A stretch of 64,000 nt of DNA, taken from the NCBI GenBank assembly GCA_913774955.1, contig CAJYKV010000027.1, positions 310,001 through 374,000 of the forward strand. The letters run 5' to 3'. Origin of the DNA: an uncultured Acidovorax sp. GTDB lineage: Bacteria; Pseudomonadota; Gammaproteobacteria; Burkholderiales; Burkholderiaceae_C. The notes beneath the pieces were generated by a model. It made no database searches. It saw nothing but the letters and a program-made list of their open reading frames with translations, and had not been told where the DNA came from. Positions 46,548-57,492 of this stretch are shown in pieces (within the stretch, counting starts at the first letter, position 1; each line of letters opens with the position of its first letter). Both the position numbers and the translations under genes were made by a program.

Positions 46548-46985
46548 TCAGCCCGCGTCGCGCACCCGGCCCCGCAGTGCCTTGGTACCCGACCGCTCCC
46601 GCTTGTCCTGCATCCGGCGCTGCCGCTCGCCGTACGACGGCTGCGTGGCCCGGCGCACGCGCGGCGGCTGCGCGACGCGCGCCACCATCGCTTCGAGCCG
46701 CTGCAGCGCATCGAGCCTGTTGGCTTCCTGGGTGCGGTATTGCTGCGCCTTGATCACCACCACGCCCGCCTGGGTGATGCGCGCGTCGGGCAGCGCCAGC
46801 AGCCGGGCCTTGACGTCGTCCGGCAGCGACGACGCACCCACGTCGAAGCGCAATTGCACCGCGCTCGACACCTTGTTGACGTTCTGGCCGCCGGGCCCCT
46901 GCGCCCGCATCGCGGTGAACGCCACTTCGCGCTCGTCCACCCGCACCGGCGTGCGCCCAGGCCCCCGCGCAGGAATGCCGGACAT
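46548..46985 (-). CDS. arfB: peptidyl-tRNA hydrolase ArfB (ribosome rescue)
   Basis: The 145-residue protein has the catalytic GGQ at residues 32-34 in AQGPGGQNVNKVSSAV and a basic C-terminal tail (RRATQPSYGERQRRMQDKRE), which in ArfB inserts in the empty mRNA channel. It frees peptides from ribosomes stalled without a stop codon, as a backup to tmRNA. The start follows the hydrolase stop by seven bases on the same strand. Confidence 0.95.
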   Translation of the reverse strand: MSGIPARGPGRTPVRVDEREVAFTAMRAQGPGGQNVNKVSSAVQLRFDVGASSLPDDVKARLLALPDARITQAGVVVIKAQQYRTQEANRLDALQRLEAMVARVAQPPRVRRATQPSYGERQRRMQDKRERSGTKALRGRVRDAG

Positions 46986-46992
46986 GGCCGCC

Positions 46993-47940
46993 TCAGCCCC
47001 GGCCCGGGCCCGGGCCCGGGCCGGCAGCTCCGGCCTCCAGCGCCGCCCGCAGCGCGGCCTCGAAGGGCCCGGGCCGCTCGAACTGCACCCAGTGCCCGGC
47101 GTCCGGCACCAGCGCCATGCCCCGGAAATCCGGCGTGGCGGCGCGGTAGGCATCCTCCAGTGCCGCGATCCACTGCCGGTAGAGCGTGTCGCGCGCACCG
47201 TAGATGGCATGCACCGGGCAGCGCACGGCCGGCAGCGCGCGGGCCAGCGCATCCGTGTGCGCCAGGCGCCGCCGCGGCATGCGGTCGCGCACCACGTTGG
47301 CCTGGTGCAGTTCCAGCGCCAGGCCGTCGATCAGAGTGGTGTCGTGCAGCATCAGCTCGGCCAGGTTGTGGCGGTGCGCCGCCTCCTGCGCCGACGCAGA
47401 CGCCAGATGCCGCCAGCCCTTGAGCGTGAACTGCCGCTCCGGCACCACGCCCATCGCGGGCGCGCCCACCAGCACCAGCTGCCGCGCCAGCCGGGGCTCG
47501 GCCGCGAGCAGCAGCCCCGCCGTCAGTCCGCCGAACGAAAAGCCCACCAGATCGCACGGCAGGTCGCCCCAGAGGGCGCGCATGCCATCGGCGAGCGGTT
47601 CCACCAGCGCATCGGCATCCGCGCCGCCCGGCGGCACGGCGGAATCGCCGAAACCCGGCAGGTCCGGCACCCAGACCGTGCGGCCCCAGGACCGCAGGGT
47701 GTCGATGTTGCGCACCCAGTGCGTCCAGCTGCCGCTGCCGCCGTGCAGGAGCACGAGCGGCGGCTCTGCATCGCCCGCGCCCCGTCCGGTGCCCGTGGGC
47801 TGCCACACGTGCCATACAAGGGAGCCGTCGCCACACGGCGTCGTCCGCACCTGGGCCCGTGCGGCCAGCGCGGCGACCTCGGGCGGCGTGCCGGAGGAAG
47901 TGGCACCCGCGGCGCCTTGGGCGAGTGATGCCGCCGTCAC
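46993..47940 (-). CDS. alpha/beta hydrolase
   Basis: The 315-residue protein starts at a GTG overlapping the aroQ stop (GTGA). It has the strand-3 oxyanion motif LLHGGSGSW, the nucleophile elbow GFSFGG, an acid in [10 protein letters not shown] and the histidine in [10 protein letters not shown]. The layout is that of meta-cleavage-product hydrolases and haloperoxidase-like enzymes; the substrate is unknown. The C-terminus ends in a Gly-Pro dipeptide repeat encoded by a hexanucleotide microsatellite. Confidence 0.87.
   Translation of the reverse strand: MTAASLAQGAAGATSSGTPPEVAALAARAQVRTTPCGDGSLVWHVWQPTGTGRGAGDAEPPLVLLHGGSGSWTHWVRNIDTLRSWGRTVWVPDLPGFGDSAVPPGGADADALVEPLADGMRALWGDLPCDLVGFSFGGLTAGLLLAAEPRLARQLVLVGAPAMGVVPERQFTLKGWRHLASASAQEAAHRHNLAELMLHDTTLIDGLALELHQANVVRDRMPRRRLAHTDALARALPAVRCPVHAIYGARDTLYRQWIAALEDAYRAATPDFRGMALVPDAGHWVQFERPGPFEAALRAALEAGAAGPGPGPGRG
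46998..47024. repeat. CCCGGG hexanucleotide repeat
   Basis: About four tandem CCCGGG units occupy the 3' end of the alpha/beta hydrolase gene and encode Gly-Pro dipeptides on the minus strand. Six-base units keep the frame, so length changes would alter only the C-terminal tail. Confidence 0.85.
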
Positions 47941-48389
47941 CAGCCGGCCACCGCGTCGATCGCCAGCGCATAGCCGGGCACGCCGAAGCCGCACATCACG
48001 GCCCGTGCCGCACTGGCGATGTAGGAATGGTGGCGGAAGCTCTCGCGCGCATGCACGTTGCTGATGTGCAATTCCACCAGCGGCACGCCGGTGCCCTTCA
48101 CGGCATCGAGCAGCGCCACGCTGGTGTGGGTGTAGGCGGCGGCGTTCAGCACCACGCCGGCGAGTTCGCCGGCCGCATGCAGCCGGCCCGCCTCGTGGAT
48201 CCAGTCCACCAGGTCGCCCTCGTGGTTGCTCTGGCGGAACTGCAGCGCCAGCCCATGGCGCGCGCAGGCGTCGGCGCAAAGGCGCTCGACGTCGGCCAGC
48301 GTCTGCGAGCCATAAACGGCCGGCTCGCGCGTGCCGAGCAAATTCAGGTTGGGGCCGTTGAGAACGAAAACGGAACGGGGCGTGGTCAC
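47937..48389 (-). CDS. aroQ: 3-dehydroquinate dehydratase, type II
   Basis: The 150-residue protein has the type II signatures [15 protein letters not shown] with the catalytic tyrosine region (VYGSQTL), [29 protein letters not shown] and the histidine in [19 protein letters not shown]. It converts 3-dehydroquinate to 3-dehydroshikimate in aromatic amino-acid synthesis. The usual Asn-Pro-Gly before the Ala/Thr-His motif is Asn-Ala-Ala here. The GTG at 48389 gives exactly the family length. Confidence 0.95.
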   Translation of the reverse strand: MTTPRSVFVLNGPNLNLLGTREPAVYGSQTLADVERLCADACARHGLALQFRQSNHEGDLVDWIHEAGRLHAAGELAGVVLNAAAYTHTSVALLDAVKGTGVPLVELHISNVHARESFRHHSYIASAARAVMCGFGVPGYALAIDAVAGW

Positions 48390-48487
48390 GGGGGCGGTAC
48401 TCCAGGAACTCCAGCGGCGGCCTGGACCGCCCTGCCGCACCCGGCACGGCCCGCCGCGCGAAAAACATCGCCGGATTATGCGGCCAC

Positions 48488-48516
48488 CCAAAAGAAGGGC
48501 CCCGCGGACGGGGCCC
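48488..48516 (-). terminator. rho-independent terminator
   Basis: The eight-base stem GGGCCCCG / CGGGGCCC (48497-48504 with 48509-48516) has a four-base loop, and on the minus strand is followed by TTCTTTT. It ends the transcript of the Pro/Tyr-rich protein gene about 100 bases beyond its stop. The rest of the gap to 48618 holds nothing else I can support. Confidence 0.8.
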
Positions 48517-48618
48517 AAGGGGGCGGCGGCAGGCGTTTCGCACGCCGCCCCGGGGAGGATCGGTCACGCGCGCGGACCGGCGGGCCACGGCCCGTGGCCC
48601 CGCGCCGCGCGGGCCTCG

Positions 48619-48981
48619 TCAGCGCCAGTAGCCGCCGCGGTGCCAGTGCGGCGGGCGGTTGTAGTAACCGTATCCGCCATACACCGCCGGGGGCGGCGCG
48701 TAATACACCGGCCTGGGCGGTACGTACGCCACGGGAGGTGGGCCGTAATAGACGGGTGCAGGCGGGGCGTAATAGACGGGCGGGGGCGGCGGGACCACGA
48801 AGGTGGGCGGCGGTGCGTAGACCACGCCCGGGCCGGCACCCACGCCGACCGACACGCCGGGCGAATTCACGCCGACGGACCAGTACACGTCGCGCGCCTG
48901 CGCGGCGCCCGAGGCGCCCAGCAGCGCCAAACCCAGGCCGGCCGCAGCGGCCAGGGCTGCGAAAGAACGGCTTTTGGTCAT
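48619..48981 (-). CDS. exported Pro/Tyr-rich protein
   Basis: The 120-residue protein has a clear signal peptide (FAALAAAAGLGLALLGASGAAQA|RD), a short valine/glycine-rich segment (VYWSVGVNSPGVSVGVGAG) and a repetitive tail of PPPxxYYxPP units (PPPVYYAPPAPVYYGPPP). It ends in a Gly/Tyr/His/Arg-rich end (YYNRPPHWHRGGYWR). Similar small proteins of unknown function occur in Burkholderiales. AAGGAGATTCTC precedes the ATG. It should lie in the periplasm or at the surface. Confidence 0.82.
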   Translation of the reverse strand: MTKSRSFAALAAAAGLGLALLGASGAAQARDVYWSVGVNSPGVSVGVGAGPGVVYAPPPTFVVPPPPPVYYAPPAPVYYGPPPVAYVPPRPVYYAPPPAVYGGYGYYNRPPHWHRGGYWR

Positions 48982-49157
48982 GAGAATCTCCTTGGAAGGT
49001 GGGCCGGCCCCGCCGGGAGGTCGGATTCCAGGCCCCGTGCGCATACAACGCACCACATGCCCCGCAGGATGGCACAAACCTCCAACAATCTTGTTTCCGG
49101 ACGTAGCGACCCTTGTTGCAGAGCGTTACCGCCAGGGGCGGCGCCTAGAATGTGACC

Positions 49158-50972
<1,815 letters not shown>

Positions 50973-50988
50973 TCCCGGCGCTGCCCAG

Positions 50989-51018
50989 CGGCCGCAGGGT
51001 TCTTCGCCCTGGCGGCCG
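50989..51018 (+). terminator. strong stem-loop after glnS, possible terminator
   Basis: The arms CGGCCGC and GCGGCCG, extended inward by AGGG/CCCT with one bulged G, enclose a seven-base loop. The structure starts 17 bases after the glnS stop. No T-run follows, so it may need Rho or act as an mRNA-stabilising end. Confidence 0.45.
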
Positions 51019-51178
51019 ATGGCGCTTGCCTCCTGGCAGGGATCGGCCGACGGGAAGGCGCGCCGACCGCATATCGATCCTCGGAAACCTTCGTTGCCGG
51101 GGCCGGTACGGAACCAGAAGATCGAGTCCTGTTCGCTCCCCGTGGGAGCCCTCCTCGATCCTTCTCCGTCCGCCACCG

Positions 51179-52033
51179 ATGCTCCACCCCGCTTCCGCCG
51201 CCCCCCGTTTCCCCGTCCCGCTCCTGGCCGGCATCTCCGCCGTGCTGGCACTGTCGGCAGCCACCGCCCGCGCCGACGCCACGCTCGACAAGGTCCGGCA
51301 GCGTGGCAAAGTGGCCATCGGCGTTCTGGTCAACGGCGGCCCCTTCGGCTCCATCGACCCGGCCAGCCAGCAGCTCGTGGGCTGGAATCCCGAGCTGGCT
51401 CGCGCGCTGGCCAAGGGCCTGGGCGTGGAGGCCGAGCTGGTGCAGGTACAGACGGCCACGCGCGTGCAGTTCCTGCAGGCCGGCAAGGTCGATCTGCTGA
51501 TCGCATCGATGGAACTGAACCCCGATCGCGCCGCCATCCTGGGCTACGCGCCCACGCCGTTCTACCGGGTGGGCGGCACGGCCGCCGTGCGCAAGGACAG
51601 CGGCATCCAGACATGGGAAGACCTGCGCGGCAAGCCGGTGTGCCTGTCGCAGGGCAGCAGTTATGCCAAGCCGCTGACCGCCGAGTACGGCGCGCAGGTT
51701 CAGGGCTTCAAGACCGCCTCCGATTCGCTGCTGGCGCTCCGCGGCGGCAACTGCGTGGCCGCCGTGCACGACAGCACGCTGATCCATCCGCTGCTGCGCA
51801 CCAACGCCGAATGGAGTCCGTACGCCGCCCCGGTCACCACCGAACTGCTGCCCGCGCCGTCGGTGGTCTGGACGCGCAAGGGCGAGGCCGACACCATCGC
51901 GGCGGTGGACAAGGTGGTGCAGGACTGGCACCGCACCGGCTGGCTGATCGCCACCGAAAAGCGCCTGGGCATCGAGCCGGCCAATCCGCTGCTGCCCGAG
52001 CTGCGGGCGAAGTTCCAGGCGACCGCCCACTGA
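51179..52033 (+). CDS. amino-acid ABC transporter solute-binding protein (paralogue 1)
   Basis: The 284-residue protein has a signal peptide (LLAGISAVLALSAATARA|DA) and a type II periplasmic-binding domain of the polar-amino-acid (SBP_bac_3) family, starting TLDKVRQRGKVAIGVLVNGG. Features include GWNPELARALAKGLGVEAEL, the TRVQFLQAGKVDLLIA loop and DLRGKPVCLSQGSSYAKPL. It is clearly paralogous to the next gene. It feeds substrate to the permease encoded by the same operon; the ligand is unknown but may be a sulfur amino acid given the downstream enzymes. Confidence 0.92.
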   Translation: MLHPASAAPRFPVPLLAGISAVLALSAATARADATLDKVRQRGKVAIGVLVNGGPFGSIDPASQQLVGWNPELARALAKGLGVEAELVQVQTATRVQFLQAGKVDLLIASMELNPDRAAILGYAPTPFYRVGGTAAVRKDSGIQTWEDLRGKPVCLSQGSSYAKPLTAEYGAQVQGFKTASDSLLALRGGNCVAAVHDSTLIHPLLRTNAEWSPYAAPVTTELLPAPSVVWTRKGEADTIAAVDKVVQDWHRTGWLIATEKRLGIEPANPLLPELRAKFQATAH

Positions 52034-52151
52034 GCCCGGCGACGGCCCCGCCTCTCCGACTCCCGCTTTTTCCGTTCCCGCCCCGCCCCACGGCTGCCGC
52101 AGCCCCGCCATGCACGGGGCCGGGCAGCGCTTTGCCCCCCGGATACCTGCC

Positions 52152-53108
52152 ATGCCACTCCGCCACAACGCCCGCCTCGCCCGTTTCGTTCCTCTCGCTG
52201 CCGCGCTGGCGGTGGTCACGCTCACGCCCGCCGCGCATGCCGATGCCACACTCGACAAGGTGCGCCAGCGCGGCAGGCTGGCCGTGGGCATCGATGGCGC
52301 CAGCCCGCCCTTCGGCCGCCTCGATCCCGCCACCGGCAAGACCGGCGGCTACCAGACGGCGCTCGCTGCCGACATTGCGCGGCGCCTCGGCGTGCCTCTG
52401 GAGACCGTGCCCGTGACCGCCTCCACGCGCGTGCAGTTCCTGCAAAGCGGCAAAGTGGACCTGCTGATTGCCAACATCCAGTGGACGCAGGAGCGCAGCG
52501 AGATCCTGTCGTTCGCGCCCACACCCTACGATCTGGTGGGCGGCGCGGCGCTGGTGGCCAAGGCCAGCGGCATCACGCAATGGGACGACCTGCGCGGCAA
52601 GGTGGCGTGCGTATCGCAGGGCAGCAACTTCGCGAAGCCGCTGGCGGATGCCCACGGCGCCGTGGTCAAGGGCCTGCGCGGCATTCCCGAATCGCTGCTG
52701 GCGCTCAAGGGCGGCACCTGCGCCGCGTCGGTGCACGTGCAGCCCGCGCTGTACGAGAAACTGAACGGCCCCAATGGTGACGAATGGAAGGATTTCGCGC
52801 TGGTCGGATCGCGTGACCAACTGATTCCCTCCCCCACCGTGGTGTGGACGCGCCGCGGCGAGGCCGACACGCAGGCCTTCGTCGACAAGGCCGTGCAGGA
52901 CTGGCACCGCTCCGGTTTCCTGCTGAAGCTGGCGCGCGAGAACGGCGTGCCCGACTCGTGGATCGCCGAGCGCCACCAGCGCGCGCTGCAGGGCCGGTTC
53001 GATCGGGCGCCGTACGACTTCGCCGTGTACACCGGTGTCCAGGCCGCATCGGCAGGTGCCGGCACAGGCGCCGCAGTGGCGGCGGCCGCCGATGCGAGGA
53101 AGCCATGA
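52152..53108 (+). CDS. amino-acid ABC transporter solute-binding protein (paralogue 2)
   Basis: The 318-residue protein shares TLDKVRQRGRLAVGIDGASPP, TRVQFLQSGKVDLLIAN and the WTRRGEADT segment with paralogue 1, but has a longer Ala-rich C-terminus. The signal peptide ends near AAHA|DA. Two receptors for one permease allow a wider or graded ligand range. The stop overlaps the FAD-dehydrogenase start (ATGA). Confidence 0.92.
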   Translation: MPLRHNARLARFVPLAAALAVVTLTPAAHADATLDKVRQRGRLAVGIDGASPPFGRLDPATGKTGGYQTALAADIARRLGVPLETVPVTASTRVQFLQSGKVDLLIANIQWTQERSEILSFAPTPYDLVGGAALVAKASGITQWDDLRGKVACVSQGSNFAKPLADAHGAVVKGLRGIPESLLALKGGTCAASVHVQPALYEKLNGPNGDEWKDFALVGSRDQLIPSPTVVWTRRGEADTQAFVDKAVQDWHRSGFLLKLARENGVPDSWIAERHQRALQGRFDRAPYDFAVYTGVQAASAGAGTGAAVAAAADARKP

Positions 53109-54616
53109 GCCGCACAGCAGCCTCCGGCGCCGTCCGGCTCCCGGCGGGCGGCCCCGTGAACCCGCTCCTGCTGGCCGAACTGCGCGACGCCCTGGGCGCC
53201 GCCCACGTGCTCACCGGCGAGGATGCGGCAGGCCACCTCACCGATCAGCACCGCCGCCTGACGGGCCGCGCGCTGGCCGTGGTGCGCCCAGCCGACACGG
53301 CCCAGGTGGCGAAAGTGGTGCGGCTCGCACGCCGCCACCGCACGCCCATCGTGCCGCAGGGCGGCAACACCGGGCTCATGGGAGCCGCCACGCCGGACGG
53401 CAGCGGCCGGGCCATCGTGCTGTCGCTCGCGCGGCTGAACCGCGTGCGCGCCATCGATACCGACAACGATACGCTGACCGTGGAGGCCGGCGCGGTGCTG
53501 GCCACCGTGCAGCAGGCCGCGCGCGGCGCCGGCCGCCTGTTTCCCCTCAGCCTGGGATCGGAAGGCAGCTGCACCATCGGCGGCAACCTGGCCACGAACG
53601 CGGGCGGCACGCAGGTGCTGCGCTACGGCAATGCCCGCGAACTGGTGCTGGGTCTGGAAGTGGTCACGGCCGAGGGCGAGGTATGGAACGGCCTGCGCGG
53701 CCTGCGCAAGGACAACACCGGCTATGCGCTGCGCGACCTCTACGTGGGCAGCGAGGGCACGCTCGGCATCATCACCGCCGCCACGCTCAAGCTCCATCCG
53801 CTGCCCCGCGCGCAGCAGACCGCCCTGCTCGCCTTCGGCTGCATCCACGATGCGGTCGCGTTCCTCGGCGTGGCGCGCGAGGGCTTCGGCGCCGGGCTGA
53901 CGGCGTTCGAGCTGATGTCGGACACGGCGATGGGCCTGATCGCGCAGCACGTGCCCGAGCAGCCGGTTCCGCTGCCCCTGGGAGCACCCTGGTACGCACT
54001 GATCGAGCTCTCCGACACCGAGGGCGAGGAGCATGCGCGCGAGCGCTTCGAGGCCGTGGTGGGCCAGGCTTTCGAGGACGGCCTGGTGGCCGACGCCGCC
54101 ATTGCCGAGAGCCTGCCGCAGAGCGAGGCGCTCTGGCGCCTGCGCGACGAGGCCCTGGGCGAGGCGCAGAAGCGCGACGGCCGCAACGTCAAGCACGACG
54201 TCTCGGTGCCGATCTCGCGCATCCCCGATTTCCTCGCGGCGACGGCGGAGGCGCTGCAGGAGCGTTTCCCCGGCGTGCGGCCCTTGGCCTTCGGGCACCT
54301 GGGCGACGGCAACCTGCACTACAACGTCTCGCACCCGAAGGGCGGCTCGCCGGCCGACGTGTTCGCCGCGGAGGACGCCATCCACGAGACGGTGCACGAC
54401 AGCGCGCACGCCCACGGCGGCTCGATCAGCGCGGAGCACGGCATCGGCCAGACCAAGCGCGACCTGCTGCCCCGCTACAAGAGCGCGGTCGAACTCGATC
54501 TGATGCGCCGGCTGAAGGCCGCCTTCGATCCGCTCGGCCTGCTCAATCCCGGCAAGGTACTGCCGCCCGCCGCCTCGCCGCTGCGCCTGCATTTCGACGA
54601 AAGCCCCGCTCCATGA
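53105..54616 (+). CDS. FAD-linked 2-hydroxyacid dehydrogenase (GlcD/D2HGDH type)
   Basis: The 503-residue protein has an N-terminal FAD-binding PCMH domain at about 55-235 (PIVPQGGNTGLMGAATPDG, LGSEGSCTIGGNLATNAGG, YVGSEGTLGIITAATLKLH). The C-terminal FAD-oxidase domain contains the metal-site histidines of FGHLGDGNLHYNV and the SISAEHGIGQTKR region. Members oxidise D-2-hydroxy acids such as D-lactate or D-2-hydroxyglutarate. Coupled to an aminotransferase gene, it could interconvert a hydroxy acid and the oxoacid made by transamination. The substrate is not known. Confidence 0.9.
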   Translation: MSRTAASGAVRLPAGGPVNPLLLAELRDALGAAHVLTGEDAAGHLTDQHRRLTGRALAVVRPADTAQVAKVVRLARRHRTPIVPQGGNTGLMGAATPDGSGRAIVLSLARLNRVRAIDTDNDTLTVEAGAVLATVQQAARGAGRLFPLSLGSEGSCTIGGNLATNAGGTQVLRYGNARELVLGLEVVTAEGEVWNGLRGLRKDNTGYALRDLYVGSEGTLGIITAATLKLHPLPRAQQTALLAFGCIHDAVAFLGVAREGFGAGLTAFELMSDTAMGLIAQHVPEQPVPLPLGAPWYALIELSDTEGEEHARERFEAVVGQAFEDGLVADAAIAESLPQSEALWRLRDEALGEAQKRDGRNVKHDVSVPISRIPDFLAATAEALQERFPGVRPLAFGHLGDGNLHYNVSHPKGGSPADVFAAEDAIHETVHDSAHAHGGSISAEHGIGQTKRDLLPRYKSAVELDLMRRLKAAFDPLGLLNPGKVLPPAASPLRLHFDESPAP

Positions 54617-55905
54617 CCTCTGTTCCCAAGCCCGTTTCGGCGTTTCCGCTGTCGCGGCGCGTGCAGCGCGCCCGCCTCTCGCCCAACGCCGCCGCCAGCG
54701 CCCGCGCCGCGGCCCTGGCGGCCCAGGGCCGCGACGTGATCAGCCTCACCACCGGCGAGCCCGACTTCGACACGCCCGAGCCCATCAAGCAGGCCGCCAT
54801 CGCCGCCCTGCAGCGTGGGGAAACCAAATACACGCCAACGCCCGGCACGGCGGCGCTGCGCGCAGCCATCCGCGCCAAGTACGCGCGCGACAATGCGCTC
54901 GACTACTCAGCCAGCCAGATCATCGTGAGCAACGGGGGCAAGCAGGTGATCTACAACGCCTTCGCCGCCACGCTGGACGCCGGCAGCGAGGTGATCGTTC
55001 CCGCACCGTACTGGCCCTCGTTCCCGGACATCGTGCGCGTGAACGATGGCACGCCGGTCCTCGTGCCCTGCGACATCGCAGCGGGCTTCAAGCTCACGCC
55101 GGCCGCGCTGGAAGCCGCCATCACGCCGCACACGCGCTGGCTGGTGCTGAACACGCCAGGCAACCCTTCGGGCGCGCTCTACGGCGCGGCCGAACTCGCG
55201 GCCCTGGCCGAGGTGCTGCGGCGCCACCCGCAGGTGCTGGTGCTGCTGGACGAGCTCTATGAACACATCTGGTTCACGCCGGAGGCGCCCGCGCACTGGC
55301 TGCACGTGGCACCCGACCTCAAGGAGCGCACGCTGCTGGTCAACGGCGCCTCGAAGACCTATGCGATGACGGGCTGGCGCATCGGCTGGGGCGCCGGCCC
55401 CGCGGCGCTCGTGCAGGCGATGGTGGTGATCCAGTCGCAGGCCTCCTCCGGCCCCAATTCCGTGGCGCAGGCCGCGGTGGCGGCGGCGCTGGCGTCGGCC
55501 GACCAGTCGTTCCCTGCGCAGGCCCGCGCCGCCTATGCGCGCCGGGCGGAACTCGTCACGCAGGCGATCAACGCCGTGCCGGGCCTCTCGCTGCGGCCGC
55601 CGGGCGGCTCGTTCTTCGCCTTCGTGCACTGCGGCGGCCTCATCGGCCACCTGCGGCCGGACGGCAAGGTGATCCGGACCGATGCGGATGTCACCGACTG
55701 GCTGCTCGAATCGGAAGGCGTGGCAGCCGTGGACGGCCCTTCCTACGGCCTCTCGCCCTACTTCCGGATCTCGACGGCGGCGAGCGATGCGGTGCTCGCA
55801 GACGCCACAGCCCGCATCGCCCGGGCCGTGGCCGCCCTGCGCCCGCCGCAGTCCGCTCCGGCTCCCATGGCCACGCGCGTGCCGGATACCGAGGCCGCGG
55901 CATGA
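54613..55905 (+). CDS. class I/II PLP-dependent aminotransferase
   Basis: The 430-residue fold-type I enzyme has LTTGEPDFDTPEPIKQAA, the SNGGKQVIYNAF cofactor loop, NTPGNPSGALY and VLLDELYEHI. The Schiff-base lysine is Lys248 in NGASKTYAMTGWRIGW, followed by a substrate-carboxylate arginine in PYFRISTA. It resembles the aspartate/aromatic type I-gamma subgroup. It probably moves the amino group of the imported amino acid. The start overlaps the dehydrogenase stop and the stop overlaps the permease start, both by four bases. Confidence 0.92.
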   Translation: MTSVPKPVSAFPLSRRVQRARLSPNAAASARAAALAAQGRDVISLTTGEPDFDTPEPIKQAAIAALQRGETKYTPTPGTAALRAAIRAKYARDNALDYSASQIIVSNGGKQVIYNAFAATLDAGSEVIVPAPYWPSFPDIVRVNDGTPVLVPCDIAAGFKLTPAALEAAITPHTRWLVLNTPGNPSGALYGAAELAALAEVLRRHPQVLVLLDELYEHIWFTPEAPAHWLHVAPDLKERTLLVNGASKTYAMTGWRIGWGAGPAALVQAMVVIQSQASSGPNSVAQAAVAAALASADQSFPAQARAAYARRAELVTQAINAVPGLSLRPPGGSFFAFVHCGGLIGHLRPDGKVIRTDADVTDWLLESEGVAAVDGPSYGLSPYFRISTAASDAVLADATARIARAVAALRPPQSAPAPMATRVPDTEAAA

Positions 55906-56654
55906 GCGACCTCGGCCTGCTCGCCCAGGGCGTGGACGCGCTCAGGGGCATCGGCCTGAACTACGCCTTCGTGCTCGACGCCGCGGAGCGCCAGGCCTTC
56001 GTGCGCGGCATGGGCGTGACGGTGCAGCTGGCCCTGCTCACCATTCCCTGCAGCCTGGCGGCCGGCGTGGTGCTGGCGGCCTGCATGGTTTCGGGGCGTT
56101 CCTGGCTGGCCGGCCCGGCACGCGCCTTCGTCGAGGTGACGCGCAACACGCCGACGCTGGTGCAGCTGTACTGCGCATTCCTGGTGCTGAACATGCTCAT
56201 CACGCAGCAGTTGCGCGACTGGGGCGCGGGCCAGAACCCGCTCACGCCGTTCGTGTGGGTGGTGATCGTCGTGTCGCTGCACAAGGGCGTGTTCCATGCC
56301 GAAGCGCTGCGCGCAGGCATCGAAGCCGTGCCCGCCACCACGCTGGAGGCCGCGCGCTCGCTGGGCTTCTCGCAGCGCCAGTTGCTGGCGCGCGTGCAAC
56401 TGCCGCTGGCCGCGCGTTTCGCCCTGCCTTCGCTCGTGAACAACCTCGTCGACCTCGTGAAGATGACCGCCGTGGCCTCGGCGATCGCCGTGGGCGACGT
56501 GACCTACGAGTCGATCATGATCTGGTCGCAGCGCGACAACGTGCTCGAACTGCTGCTGCTCATCCTGCTCTGGTTCGGCCTGCTCACCTGGCTGGTGAGC
56601 CGGGCCGGCCGCTGGCTGGAGCACCAATGGAGGATGCCCGGTTATGGCCAATGA
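55902..56654 (+). CDS. amino-acid ABC transporter permease (first)
   Basis: The 250-residue membrane protein is of the His/Glu/Gln/Arg/opine family, with five or so membrane segments, VEVTRNTPTLVQLYCAFLVL near residue 75, and an EAA loop (EALRAGIEAVPATTLEAARSLG) for ATPase contact. The N-terminal part is longer than usual and begins with a soluble stretch. The end overlaps the next permease by 11 bases. Confidence 0.93.
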   Translation: MSDLGLLAQGVDALRGIGLNYAFVLDAAERQAFVRGMGVTVQLALLTIPCSLAAGVVLAACMVSGRSWLAGPARAFVEVTRNTPTLVQLYCAFLVLNMLITQQLRDWGAGQNPLTPFVWVVIVVSLHKGVFHAEALRAGIEAVPATTLEAARSLGFSQRQLLARVQLPLAARFALPSLVNNLVDLVKMTAVASAIAVGDVTYESIMIWSQRDNVLELLLLILLWFGLLTWLVSRAGRWLEHQWRMPGYGQ

Positions 56655-57492
56655 TGCCGTCCTCGACCACGCGCCGGCCCGCCGCCGCGCGCCGGATGCC
56701 CCTGCTCTGCGCACTGCCTGGCGCCTGGCGCGCAACCCCTGGCTGACCGCGCTCGCCGCGGCGCTGGCCGTGATGGCAGCATGGCAGGCTACCGGCACCA
56801 CGCCGCGTGCCGTCGCCTCCCTGTGGCAATGGCTGCCCGCGCTCTTGCGCGGCCTGTGGGTGAACATCGAAATCAGCGTGCTGGCGGTGGCCCTGGGCAC
56901 GGCCGTGGGCCTGGTGGTCGGTGCGCTGTCGCTCTCGCCGGTGCATGCCGTCCGCGTGGCCGCGCGCTGCTACGTGCAGGTGTTCCGCAATGCGCCCATC
57001 CTGGTGCTCATCTACTTCACCACCTACGTGTTCCCGTTCGAGGTGCATCTGGTGCAGTGGACCTTCCCCTTCCCCGACGGGGTGAAGGTGGTGCTGGGCC
57101 TGGCCCTGCCCACCAGCGCCAACGTGGCGGAGATCTTCCGCGGCGCGATCCAGTCGATCCCCGCCGCGCAGTGGGAGGCCGCGCAGTCGCTCGCGTTCCG
57201 GCGCGGCCAGATCTTCCGGTGGGTGGTGCTGCCCCAGTGCGTGCGCCGCATGCTGCCGCCCTGGATGAATCTGTACGCCAGCATCACCATGAGCACCTCG
57301 CTGGCCTCGCTGGTGGGGGTGCACGACGTGGTGGACACGGCCCAGATCGCCAGCAATACGGTGGCGCGCACGGATTTCACCATCCTCGTGTATTTCACGC
57401 TGCTGGCGCTGTTTTTCGCTTACTGCTACCCGATCGCCCGCGCCACGCGCGCCCTGGAGCGCCGCCAAGCCAAGGCAGGACCGACCCCATGA
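56644..57492 (+). CDS. amino-acid ABC transporter permease (second)
   Basis: The 282-residue partner permease carries the same family marks: a first membrane helix (TALAAALAVMAAWQATG), VQVFRNAPILVLIYFTTYVF and an EAA loop (FRGAIQSIPAAQWEAAQSLAF). The two permeases form a heterodimer. The gene overlaps the previous one by 11 bases and the ATPase gene by four, so expression is tightly coupled. Confidence 0.93.
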   Translation: MANDAVLDHAPARRRAPDAPALRTAWRLARNPWLTALAAALAVMAAWQATGTTPRAVASLWQWLPALLRGLWVNIEISVLAVALGTAVGLVVGALSLSPVHAVRVAARCYVQVFRNAPILVLIYFTTYVFPFEVHLVQWTFPFPDGVKVVLGLALPTSANVAEIFRGAIQSIPAAQWEAAQSLAFRRGQIFRWVVLPQCVRRMLPPWMNLYASITMSTSLASLVGVHDVVDTAQIASNTVARTDFTILVYFTLLALFFAYCYPIARATRALERRQAKAGPTP

